Shown here: in pieces, positions 43,850 to 51,928 of the stretch
Layout: every line of letters begins with the position of its first letter
How positions within the stretch are numbered: position 1 is the first letter of the stretch
Assembly: GCF_900129975.1 (NCBI RefSeq)
Contig: NZ_FSRG01000003.1
Span: 422,997 to 486,996 of the forward strand
Length of the DNA: 64,000 nucleotides
Reading direction: 5' to 3'
Source: Halodesulfovibrio marinisediminis DSM 17456
GTDB taxonomy: Bacteria > Desulfobacterota > Desulfovibrionia > Desulfovibrionales > Desulfovibrionaceae
Notes under the pieces: model-generated
Seen by the model: the letters and a program-made list of their open reading frames with translations, nothing else
Told to the model about the DNA's origin: nothing
The model's database searches: none
Position numbers and translations under genes: made by a program

Positions 43850-43891
43850 ATGTGTTTAGTTGCATTAAATAAGAAACACCATGCAGTATAA
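43850..43891 (+). CDS. Candidate 13-codon small ORF overlapping a terminator
   Basis: ATG at 43850 has a strong GAGGAG six bases upstream (43838-43843) and encodes MCLVALNKKHHAV, then TAA. The 3' end of the ORF forms the left arm of the following terminator. Both flanking genes are on the minus strand, so this would be a separate plus-strand unit. It may be a translated small protein, a leader, or a marker of a small RNA. Confidence 0.4.
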   Translation: MCLVALNKKHHAV

Positions 43892-43912
43892 TTTGCATGG
43901 TGTTAGTTTTTT
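43875..43912 (+). terminator. Strong terminator of an orphan small transcript
   Basis: A perfect 11-bp stem AACACCATGCA (43875-43885) / TGCATGGTGTT (43894-43904) is followed by AGTTTTTT. No annotated plus-strand gene lies within 800 bp upstream other than the 13-codon ORF. Confidence 0.88.
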
Positions 43913-43996
43913 ACATTGAATACAATGTATATTTCTAGAGAATTGATAGAGAAAAATTGCTGGAATTATTGTTGGATAACGTGTTAAGTATTTTTG

Positions 43997-44416
43997 CTAA
44001 ATAGAAGCAAAGCCTGCGTCAACAGCAACATCGGTCAGCGCAAACATTTCGTCGCCGTGATCGTATCCTGCAAGGTGCAACATGCCGTGAGCAATAAGGC
44101 GTAATGCGTGCTCTATTCTGTCCTGTCCGTATAGAAGGCATTCTCGTTCAAGGGTGTCCATGGATAAAGCCAGCCAGCCTATATTATGTGTGCTTCCATC
44201 CTCTGTGGAGGGAAAAGACAGAATGTTAGTCGGGCCGTCACACTGCAGAAAAGATGCATTTAAGTCTGCAATAGTGGCATCATCCACGAGATTAATTTCA
44301 ACGTCCTTTCCTTCATGTCCAATGGCGGAAAGCATTGCATTCATCCCACGGGTTAATTCCGTGCGGGAGAAGGGAAGAAGCCAGTCGACTGACTGGCTTT
44401 TTTTAATTGTAATCAT
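43997..44416 (-). CDS. ybeY: Endoribonuclease YbeY (rRNA maturation factor)
   Basis: This 139-aa protein has the metal-binding motif HGMLHLAGYDH (H110, H114, H120) and TNILSFPS, both diagnostic. It takes part in 16S rRNA 3' maturation and ribosome quality control. It is the last gene of phoH-pgpH-ybeY, with only 5 bp from the preceding stop. Its usual partner, the PhoH-like ATPase, is in the same operon. Confidence 0.93.
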   Translation of the reverse strand: MITIKKSQSVDWLLPFSRTELTRGMNAMLSAIGHEGKDVEINLVDDATIADLNASFLQCDGPTNILSFPSTEDGSTHNIGWLALSMDTLERECLLYGQDRIEHALRLIAHGMLHLAGYDHGDEMFALTDVAVDAGFASI

Positions 44417-44421
44417 ATATC

Positions 44422-46713
44422 TTACGCTGCTTCAGGAGCAGTACCGTTTTTAGGTTTTTCAGGCCTTTCATGGTGTCCATTTTTCTCTTCATGGTTCTTG
44501 ATGCACCCATTTCGTTGCTCCTCCGGATATTCAATCCTCCTATGGAAAATGCCGGTAAGCACTCGATGGAAGCTTTCACCAACTTTGGTTAAGTCAGAAA
44601 ATGTAAGCTCAGAGTCATCCAACTGACCTTCAGAGAAGATGCCTTTCATAATAGTATCGATATGTCCGCGCAAACGACTTGGAGTTGGGTCGGCAAGCAC
44701 GCGGCTGGAAGCTTCAACAGCATCCGCCAACATTACAATTGCTGCTTCCCTGCTTTTCGGCTTAGGGCCAGGATAGCGGAAGTCGTTTTTGCATAAGGTT
44801 TCATCTTGTTCTGCTGCTTTTGTATAGAAGTAGCGAATTACAGATGTACCATGGTGCTGCTGGATAATATCTTCAATCTCATGACCAAGACGATGTTTGC
44901 GGGCAAGACCGACGCCTTTTTTTACGTGGGAAATAAGAATGAGCGTACTCATGGCAGGGGTAAGCTTGTCATGAGGGTTTTTTGCCCGTCCTTGGTTTTC
45001 AATAAAGTATTGAGGCTTAGCCAGCTTCCCGATGTCATGGTACAGCGCAGCAACTTTACAGAGCAGGCTGTTTGCCCCGATGGATTTGGCACCTGCTTCA
45101 ACAAGGTTGGAAAGGATGAGTGAATGATGATAGGTGCCGGGGGCATTCATCATGAGTTCCTGAAGCAATGGCTGCTCAAGGTTCATCAATTCCATCAGCT
45201 TAAAGCGGGTGGTGTAGTTGAAAATGAGTTCGATGATCGGGCTGAGAGCAAATACGACCAGTAAAGAAATGATTCCATTAGCTGCAGCAAAGACTGAACC
45301 TACAGCGAGTTCTGGTATATCAAGTTGCTGGTAAAGAGCCAGACCAACCCATGTAATGAGAAGACCACCCATAAGCGGCAACCCACTGACTGCAATGTCT
45401 TTACGGCTTTCTGCATGCTGCACGAGCCATACATTGATCATGCCACCGAGGAAGTAGAACAGGAATAGTTCAATTGATCCACTCATCATAACAGTGCAAA
45501 GGAAGCTGATGATTAGCGCAATAACGCTGCATCGTCTGATGCCGAAGATTAAGCCTACCAATCCAAGTGCACCCGGTACAGGGTAGAGGATTGGAAGTAG
45601 TTCTGCGGCATGCTGAGCACCATCAAAACTGCTTTGTAGTAGCGTGAATGCTTTTGCGCCACCGGCAAACAGGATTACTAGCATTGTTGTGAGTAGCAAA
45701 TCCTGGTTTCGCAAAGAACAGAGCCTGCGACCTCTGCGCTCAAACGCCAGTCCGGCACCAAGCAGCAGGGTTGTCATAAAGACGCCGAGCATCTGGTATG
45801 GGAAGAATCGCTGGTTCTTATGTGCTAGCAGCGCCTGTAGCTTTATCTGGATAGGCAAGGTTACGCGCTCGCCTTTGCGGACAATGCTTTCACCTTTTTT
45901 AATGCTGTAATACACAGGGTCAACTGCATCTACAGCTATTTGTTCGCGAAGCTGAGTCTCTACTCTGTTAGGAGTAACTGTCGGTGTCAGCACCGGTGAG
46001 ATAAGAGCTAGAACTGCATTACGTGTACGTAATGGTGCTTTGCCTTTGCTGCGCAGCTCTTTCAACAATCCTTTTTTGGTGGTTGAAAGGTCACCAATCT
46101 TAAAGGCAACGGAATGCAGTGTTTCATTGTTTTGCGCAAGGTCGCGGATAACGTAGCCGTTCCTGTTTTGCAGGAGTAAAGTACGGTCTGCCACAATGCC
46201 CTTGTTGAGCATGTCTACAATGTAGGGCAGTGCTTGTGTGTAAAAAATGGTCTGGAAGCGTTCTTCTTTCCAATGGTTGTAGGTCTTACGAGACACTTCA
46301 ACATTAAGAAGTTCTTCAATTTGCCAGCGGATAGCGTCTTCTTCACTTACGGAGGCTCGTGGAGAGTTGATTAAATCAAAAATCAGTCGAAATTTGTCTT
46401 GAATTTTGGAAATCGGAGAACGGTCGAGATCGTATATAGGCGGTTGAAGTTCCGCCACTTGTCTGCGTTTGGCGAGAGTGGAACTGGTATCTTCAAAGAG
46501 TAAGTTCTGTGTTGCGAGCACGTCCTGTGCCGCCACTTCCCCTGCAACGTACAGTGGTAGAGGGGGGCGCAGATTAGTTCCGCTAAGAATGGCAAGGCAG
46601 ATCAGTGCAGTAAGGAATACGAAAAGCCCAAGTTTTGGAAAAGTTGAAATGGCATTACGTATTTTGGCAGACCCTTTTTGTCCTGAACCGCGCGCTTTAC
46701 TTTTAGAAGTCAT
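44422..46713 (-). CDS. 7TM-HD family phosphohydrolase (PgpH-type, likely c-di-AMP phosphodiesterase)
   Basis: This 763-aa protein has an N-terminal TM helix, a ~250-residue extracytoplasmic domain, seven TM helices (about residues 300-490) and a C-terminal HD domain. The HD motif is YHDIGKL (H559-D560), with HH in IIQQHHGTS. In Gram-positives PgpH degrades c-di-AMP; that substrate is inferred here. It sits between phoH (11-bp gap) and ybeY, the common order. Confidence 0.88.
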   Translation of the reverse strand: MTSKSKARGSGQKGSAKIRNAISTFPKLGLFVFLTALICLAILSGTNLRPPLPLYVAGEVAAQDVLATQNLLFEDTSSTLAKRRQVAELQPPIYDLDRSPISKIQDKFRLIFDLINSPRASVSEEDAIRWQIEELLNVEVSRKTYNHWKEERFQTIFYTQALPYIVDMLNKGIVADRTLLLQNRNGYVIRDLAQNNETLHSVAFKIGDLSTTKKGLLKELRSKGKAPLRTRNAVLALISPVLTPTVTPNRVETQLREQIAVDAVDPVYYSIKKGESIVRKGERVTLPIQIKLQALLAHKNQRFFPYQMLGVFMTTLLLGAGLAFERRGRRLCSLRNQDLLLTTMLVILFAGGAKAFTLLQSSFDGAQHAAELLPILYPVPGALGLVGLIFGIRRCSVIALIISFLCTVMMSGSIELFLFYFLGGMINVWLVQHAESRKDIAVSGLPLMGGLLITWVGLALYQQLDIPELAVGSVFAAANGIISLLVVFALSPIIELIFNYTTRFKLMELMNLEQPLLQELMMNAPGTYHHSLILSNLVEAGAKSIGANSLLCKVAALYHDIGKLAKPQYFIENQGRAKNPHDKLTPAMSTLILISHVKKGVGLARKHRLGHEIEDIIQQHHGTSVIRYFYTKAAEQDETLCKNDFRYPGPKPKSREAAIVMLADAVEASSRVLADPTPSRLRGHIDTIMKGIFSEGQLDDSELTFSDLTKVGESFHRVLTGIFHRRIEYPEEQRNGCIKNHEEKNGHHERPEKPKNGTAPEAA

Positions 46714-46724
46714 AGCCTGCTCGG

Positions 46725-47723
46725 TTAATCTTTTTTTGTCAGTTCTGTTGAATAACGCTCATACGCGTTAACAACTTTTGCAACCAGTGGATGACGAACA
46801 ACATCCTCATGGTGAAAATGTATGAAACGGATTCCCTTGATATTTGCCAAGACCCTCTGAGCCTCGATAAGACCAGAGCGGGGAGTGCGGAACTCACCAC
46901 ATACCGGTAAGTCAATTTGTGTTACATCTCCGGTAACTACCATGCGGGAACCGTACCCCATACGTGTTAAAAACATTTTCATCTGTTCAGGGGTAGTATT
47001 TTGCGCTTCATCCAATATAACGAAAGCATTATTGAGGGTTCGTCCGCGCATAAAAGCTAACGGGGCTATCTCAATTACTCCAGTTTCAATCATGTGCGTC
47101 ACTTTCTCTAAATCCAGCATGTCATGCAGGGCATCGTAGAGCGGACGCAAATACGGGTCGACTTTTTCCACAAGGTCACCAGGTAAAAATCCTAATTTCT
47201 CACCCGCCTCAACAGCCGGTCTTGTAAGAATGATTTTTTTTACCTGTTTTGTGAGAAGCATTGATAATGCCATAGCAACAGCAAGATACGTTTTACCAGT
47301 TCCCGCTGGCCCAATCGAAAAGACCATTTCGTTTTCGCGTAATGCAGTCAGGTAGTCTCGTTGGCTTAATGTTTTTGGCGCAATAGTTTTCTTAGGGGAA
47401 ACAACAAAAACAGAGTCTTTAAACAGTTTTTGCAAATTTAAGTTTGGTTCACGCTGGAGCATGCCGTAAGCATAGGTGATATCTTTAGCGTATAAGGGGT
47501 TGCCTGCTTTGAGCAGACCGTAGAGTTGCGTGAGGAGATTAAGAACCGTATGTAGTGCGTCCGGATCAGATGAGCTGGCAGAAAGACTTGTCCCTTTTGT
47601 ATCCAGCTGTACGCCACTTGCTTTGGTGATAACGGAGAGATGTTTGTTTTGTGGACCAAAGAGAGCGTTCGCAAGATGAATGTCATCAAAGTCCAATGTC
47701 TTCGTCACAAATGTTTTTGTCAT
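46725..47723 (-). CDS. phoH: PhoH-like ATPase (YbeZ)
   Basis: This 332-aa ATPase has an N-terminal KH/R3H-like region and the Walker A GPAGTGKT (138-145). Walker B is FVILDEAQNTTPEQ, and the sensor region is VVTGDVTQIDLP. It is the first gene of the phoH-pgpH-ybeY operon and probably assists YbeY in RNA processing. The ATG at 47723 begins shortly after an A+T-rich divergent promoter region. Confidence 0.93.
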   Translation of the reverse strand: MTKTFVTKTLDFDDIHLANALFGPQNKHLSVITKASGVQLDTKGTSLSASSSDPDALHTVLNLLTQLYGLLKAGNPLYAKDITYAYGMLQREPNLNLQKLFKDSVFVVSPKKTIAPKTLSQRDYLTALRENEMVFSIGPAGTGKTYLAVAMALSMLLTKQVKKIILTRPAVEAGEKLGFLPGDLVEKVDPYLRPLYDALHDMLDLEKVTHMIETGVIEIAPLAFMRGRTLNNAFVILDEAQNTTPEQMKMFLTRMGYGSRMVVTGDVTQIDLPVCGEFRTPRSGLIEAQRVLANIKGIRFIHFHHEDVVRHPLVAKVVNAYERYSTELTKKD

Positions 47724-47974
47724 ATACGTTCTGGCCGCGTTGTCGCGGAAAAGTTAATGTGTATAATCTGCCCGTGTGGTAGCCTGTTTTTCGAAATGAG
47801 TCCACTCGAGTGCTATTGCAAAGAGTTTTTTGCAGTTTTCTAGTAGCTTGATAACGCTATATATTCGGACAAGGCACTTGTTGACGCATCAAGGCGTTCG
47901 GTGTCATTGATTTGAATTCTCATAAAAAAATATGAAATAGAACAGTACACTTGCGTTCTGAGCGTGTAGCTGTC
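47724..47974. other. Divergent region between phoH and glycosyltransferase
   Basis: This 250-base region should hold promoters in both directions. I saw no strong consensus boxes or hairpins. Confidence 0.4.
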
Positions 47975-49087
47975 ATGAGTCCACACATGAAAACGATACA
48001 GATAATAAATGTACGCTGGTTTAATGCCACTGCCTGGTATGGGTTGTACCTTGCCCGCTTGCTGCGCGAGGCAGGTCATGAGACATTGGTCATTACTCAA
48101 CCGGGTACAGAAGCGGACGATAAAGCGAAAGAATGGGGTTTTACCCCGTTGCATTTTGATTTGAACAGTTCAAATCCGCTTAAGCTCATACGTGCATATG
48201 CGCAATTGTATAAGCTTATTAAAGAATTTTCTCCAGATGTTGTCAATTGTCATCGTGGTGAAGGATTTATTCTCTGGGGGCTACTGCGCAAGTATCTTGG
48301 ATCGTTTAAACTTGTACGAACAAGGGGAGACCAGCGTCTTCCTAAGAATAATCTTCCTAACCGCTGGTTACATACCAACGTTGCTGATGCTGTTGTTGCT
48401 ACAAACAGTGTAATGGCAAAGCATTTTATTTCTAAGCTGCATGTGCCAGAACATAAAGTATCTACTATTTTTGGTGGGGTAGATACAGGAAAGTTTATGT
48501 TTAAGGCTGAAGGGCGTGCTGATTTTCGTAAAAAACTTGGGTACGATGACTCTCATTTTGTCGTGTCCATGCTCGGCCGTTTTGATGAAGTAAAAGGGCA
48601 AAAAGAGCTTATCGAAGCTGTGGGCAAGCTGTACAATGAAAAAGGTATGAAGCATCTTCGCCTTATGTTGCTTGGCTTCGAAACAGCAACGTCTCAAGTA
48701 GAAGTGGAATCATGGATTGCTGACAATAATATTCAGGAGATAACCCGCATCACCGGTGTGGTTCCTGATGTGTCTGCTGCTATTTCTGCTATGGACTTAG
48801 GTGTGATTGCATCCAAATGGTCAGAAACAATTGCCCGTGCCGCTTTTGAAATTATGGCATGCAAACGTCCTCTTATTTCCACTGGTGTAGGCGTTATGCC
48901 GGACTTTATGGATGAGGAAGCCATGTTTGAAGCAGGTAGTGCTGATGCCTTGGTTGGAGCCATTGAGCGTGCGGCAAAAGATGAAGTTTACCGTCAGCGG
49001 ATTCTTGAATCACAACAAAAAGAGATTGCTGAACTTTCCGAACAGCATTTTCTGGAAAAAACGCTCGACTTGTATTCAAAACTGTAG
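47975..49087 (+). CDS. Glycosyltransferase family 4 (GT-B fold)
   Basis: This ~370-aa protein has the N-terminal acceptor-side domain (IQIINVRWFNATAWYGLYLA) and a C-terminal donor domain with VVSMLGRFDEVKGQKEL. An E-x7-E-like block follows (WSETIARAAFEIMACKRPLIST, about residues 285-310). It probably transfers a sugar onto LPS or another surface glycan. The start is ambiguous between ATG 47975 and ATG 47987, with only a weak GAG-type site. A TTG at 47951 is also open but less likely. Confidence 0.85.
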   Translation: MSPHMKTIQIINVRWFNATAWYGLYLARLLREAGHETLVITQPGTEADDKAKEWGFTPLHFDLNSSNPLKLIRAYAQLYKLIKEFSPDVVNCHRGEGFILWGLLRKYLGSFKLVRTRGDQRLPKNNLPNRWLHTNVADAVVATNSVMAKHFISKLHVPEHKVSTIFGGVDTGKFMFKAEGRADFRKKLGYDDSHFVVSMLGRFDEVKGQKELIEAVGKLYNEKGMKHLRLMLLGFETATSQVEVESWIADNNIQEITRITGVVPDVSAAISAMDLGVIASKWSETIARAAFEIMACKRPLISTGVGVMPDFMDEEAMFEAGSADALVGAIERAAKDEVYRQRILESQQKEIAELSEQHFLEKTLDLYSKL

Positions 49088-49138
49088 CGTTGAGTGTTGG
49101 TTGTAAGCAAAAGGACGTTGCAATCTGAAATTTTACGG

Positions 49139-49162
49139 AGCCGCTTCTTTCGAGAAGCGGCT
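49139..49162 (+). terminator. Hairpin after the glycosyltransferase
   Basis: The very stable stem AGCCGCTTCT / AGAAGCGGCT with a TTCG tetraloop is followed by GTTCTTCGTGTTTT, an imperfect T-tract. It is probably a terminator. Confidence 0.72.
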
Positions 49163-49198
49163 GTTCTTCGTGTTTTATAGCGATAAAGGAGCTAAATC

Positions 49199-50221
49199 GT
49201 GATTAACTTTGCCAGTGATAACTATTCTGGAGTGCATCCACGTATCATGCAAGCTCTTACGGCTGCAAATACAGGCTGTGCCTGTGCATACGGTGATGAT
49301 ACATATACAGCAGATGCTGATGCTGCGTTTAAGGCATTATTCGGCGACGATATTGCTTCTTATGTAATGGTTAACGGCACGGGTGCGAATGTACTCGGAT
49401 TGGCTGCGCTTATGAGACCATATCATGCAGTTGTGTGTTCAGAGATAGCACATATTAATGTTGACGAAACAGGTGCGCCGGAAAATGTGCTTGGCAGTAA
49501 GCTTCTTACTGTAGATTCGAAAGACGGTAAGCTTACGCCGAAAGATGTTGAGCAGTTCCTTTTTGCAAAGGGAGTTGTGCACCATAGCCAGCCTAAAGTT
49601 ATCTCTATTACTCAGTCTACAGAATACGGTGCTGTGTATACGCCTGAAGAAGTAAAAGCGCTTGGTGATTTTGCCCGTGAACATGACATGTATTTGCATA
49701 TGGACGGTGCTCGTATTGCCAATGCAGCCGCAGCGCTTGGGGTGGATGTTGCTTCATTTACCCGTGATGCAGGCGTACATGTACTTTCCTTTGGTGGCAC
49801 TAAGAACGGTATGATGTTTGGCGAGGCTGTTGTTTTCTTTGATAAAAAGCTTGCGGAAGGCTTTGAGTATCTGCGTAAACAGAATCTCCAGCTGCTTTCA
49901 AAAATGCGCTATGCTTCTTGCCAGTTTGTTGAGCTACTGCGTGATGATCTGTGGTTACAAACAGCTCGTAATTCCAATGCAATGGCAAAACGTCTTGCAG
50001 AAGGCCTTGCAGGTATTCCGGGTGTCGAAATTTGCAACAAGGTTGATGTAAACTCTGTGTTTGCGATTATCAGCCCTGAGCATCAGGAAGAATTGCATAA
50101 GCAGTTTGCATTTTATGAGTGGAATGAGGCCACACATGAAGTGCGACTTGTTTGTTCATTCGACACAACTGAGCAAGAAGTCGATAGTTTCATTGCCGCA
50201 GCAAAAGCTATTTGCCGATAG
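49199..50221 (+). CDS. Low-specificity L-threonine aldolase (PLP)
   Basis: This 340-aa enzyme of the beta-eliminating lyase fold starts with FASDNYSGVHPRIM. It has HMDGARIANAAAALG and the PLP lysine in SFGGTKNG (K202). It cleaves L-threonine or L-allo-threonine to glycine and acetaldehyde. The start is GTG at 49199 with AAGGAG eight bases upstream. It is monocistronic with a terminator behind. Confidence 0.92.
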   Translation: MINFASDNYSGVHPRIMQALTAANTGCACAYGDDTYTADADAAFKALFGDDIASYVMVNGTGANVLGLAALMRPYHAVVCSEIAHINVDETGAPENVLGSKLLTVDSKDGKLTPKDVEQFLFAKGVVHHSQPKVISITQSTEYGAVYTPEEVKALGDFAREHDMYLHMDGARIANAAAALGVDVASFTRDAGVHVLSFGGTKNGMMFGEAVVFFDKKLAEGFEYLRKQNLQLLSKMRYASCQFVELLRDDLWLQTARNSNAMAKRLAEGLAGIPGVEICNKVDVNSVFAIISPEHQEELHKQFAFYEWNEATHEVRLVCSFDTTEQEVDSFIAAAKAICR

Positions 50222-50258
50222 TTTTTTTGTAAGAAAAATAAGTGTGTTATTGAGAAGC

Positions 50259-50302
50259 AGCACGTTGCCTGAATAAAGTAAACGGGCAATGTGCTGTTTT
50301 TT
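50259..50302 (+). terminator. Terminator of threonine aldolase gene
   Basis: The stem AGCACGTTGCC / GGCAATGTGCT (one G-U) is followed by GTTTTTT. Confidence 0.82.
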
Positions 50303-50328
50303 ATTGTCAATATTACAGTGGGGCGGGG

Positions 50329-50356
50329 TTGACTCAAAAAATCTTGAACCTATTGT
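50329..50356 (+). promoter_or_regulatory. Candidate promoter of the cbpA-cbpM-clpB operon
   Basis: TTGACT (50329-50334) lies 16 bp from TATTGT (50351-50356), giving a ~210-base leader before cbpA. The leader (50357-50568) holds no supported gene. I saw no CIRCE element and no good CTTGAA-N-CCCCAT heat-shock pair, though CTTGAA occurs at 50343. Confidence 0.45.
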
Positions 50357-50568
50357 AGTGTTGTATCTATTTGTTCAGCATATAGAAAATGGCTGTTGTT
50401 CTCAGGACGCTGGGGAGCAGTAGTTTTATATATGATTCGATTGCGTTGAGGGACAATAAATAAGAGTCCTTACACATTGTTTGCGTAATACTAAAACGGT
50501 GTGCACAGCGCCCATATCGAATTTTATTGTTTAAAAAAATACGTATTTTTATATAGATAGGGGTGATC

Positions 50569-51507
50569 ATGGCTGTTGAGTACAAAGATTACTATAAAAT
50601 TTTAGGTGTATCCAAGACCGCGGGAAAAGATGAAATTTCTCGTGCGTTTAAAAAGCTTGCGCGCAAATACCATCCTGACTTGAACTCTAATAATCCTGAA
50701 GCAGAAAAGAAATTTAAAGAAGCCAATGAAGCGTATGAAGTGCTTAAGGATCCTGAAAAACGACGCATGTACGATCAGCTTGGTCCAAACTGGCAGCAGG
50801 GTCAGCATTTTGGTGGAGCTGGTGGTTTCCAAGGTCAGCAATTTGGTGGCTTTCAGGGTGGCGGTGACTTTAGCGACTTCTTTGAGACTATCTTTGGCGG
50901 TGGTGGCTTCCAGGGTGCTGGCGGTTTTCAGGGCTTTGGTGGACAGGGTGGTTATGCAAACCGTCCACAGCGTGGACGTGATGTTGAAGCCTCTTTGTCC
51001 TTAACACTGGAAGAAGCTTACCATGGTGGCCGCAAGTCTATCACTCTTTCTGAAGCAGGTGGCGGTACCAAAGCTTTGGAAGTGAATATTCCTGCTGGCA
51101 TTAAAGACGGTGCTCGTATCCGCTTATCTGGTCAGGGAGATCAGGGATATGCTGGGGGGCCTGCTGGGGATTTGTACCTTAAAGTTACCATTGCACCGCA
51201 TCATCGATTCACCCTTGATGGTTTGAATATTATTCTCGACCTGCCGCTTTCTCCTTGGGAAGCAGCTTTGGGAACAGAAGTAACCGTGCCGACCTTGGAT
51301 GGTAACGTTAGCTTACGGATAGCACCAGGTACCGGTAGCGGACGCAAGCTGCGTTTACGCGGCAAGGGGCTTGGTGGCACCTCCAATAAAGGCGACCAGT
51401 TTGTACGAATTAAAATTGTTGTTCCGGAATCTGCTACAGATAAGCAAAAGGAACTATGGGATGAGCTTGCAAAAGAATGTGGAAGCTTTAGCCCGCGTGA
51501 CTTTTAA
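50569..51507 (+). CDS. cbpA: DnaJ-class co-chaperone (CbpA type)
   Basis: This 312-aa protein has a J domain (1-70) with HPD at 35-37. A long Gly/Phe-rich linker follows (about 75-140, many GGFQG repeats), then the DnaJ C-terminal substrate-binding domain. The Cys-rich zinc finger of DnaJ is absent, which defines CbpA. It stimulates DnaK and works with ClpB in disaggregation. The ATG at 50569 has AGGGGTG upstream. cbpM follows after 37 bp. Confidence 0.93.
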   Translation: MAVEYKDYYKILGVSKTAGKDEISRAFKKLARKYHPDLNSNNPEAEKKFKEANEAYEVLKDPEKRRMYDQLGPNWQQGQHFGGAGGFQGQQFGGFQGGGDFSDFFETIFGGGGFQGAGGFQGFGGQGGYANRPQRGRDVEASLSLTLEEAYHGGRKSITLSEAGGGTKALEVNIPAGIKDGARIRLSGQGDQGYAGGPAGDLYLKVTIAPHHRFTLDGLNIILDLPLSPWEAALGTEVTVPTLDGNVSLRIAPGTGSGRKLRLRGKGLGGTSNKGDQFVRIKIVVPESATDKQKELWDELAKECGSFSPRDF

Positions 51508-51544
51508 TATGATGTAATATCTTCGCAAATACGGGAGGCTTGCA

Positions 51545-51874
51545 ATGGCACGTACCATTATAGAGATACAGGCTATATCTGAAGAATTGCCCGTTCGATC
51601 GGATCGCATTGCATGGGCTCAGTTTTTGGAGCTTACGGGAATTCATCCTTCAAGGTTGGGCGAGTTGCTCGAGATGGAATGGATTATTCCTGCTAAGGCT
51701 GCGAATAAACATTACTTGTTTACTCGTAAGGATGTGTTTCGTGTACGTAAGCTTATCCGTATTTGTGACGATTTTAATTTAACCCCGACAGGTGGTTCGA
51801 TCATTGTAGATTTGCTCGAACGCGTTGAGGAGTTGGAGCGTAAAGTACAGGAACTTGAATCCGCTGCGGAATAA
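51545..51874 (+). CDS. cbpM: CbpM-type chaperone modulator (MerR-like)
   Basis: This 109-aa protein resembles CbpM: a MerR-like helix-turn-helix (AQFLELTGIHPSRLGELLEM), a central YLFTRKDVFRVRKLIRI, and a C-terminal coiled coil (LLERVEELERKVQELES). In E. coli CbpM binds the CbpA J domain and inhibits it. Its place directly after cbpA supports this. GGGAGG precedes the ATG. Confidence 0.85.
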   Translation: MARTIIEIQAISEELPVRSDRIAWAQFLELTGIHPSRLGELLEMEWIIPAKAANKHYLFTRKDVFRVRKLIRICDDFNLTPTGGSIIVDLLERVEELERKVQELESAAE

Positions 51875-51928
51875 TACCGTACCTGCGATTAGATATTTCA
51901 ATATGTTCAATGATTCGGAGAATGCAAG

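Noticed and set aside
50343-50375. Heat-shock (sigma-32 or CIRCE) element before cbpA
   Set aside because: CTTGAA is present but no CCCCAT-like -10 at suitable spacing and no CIRCE inverted repeat; a sigma-70-like pair fits better.
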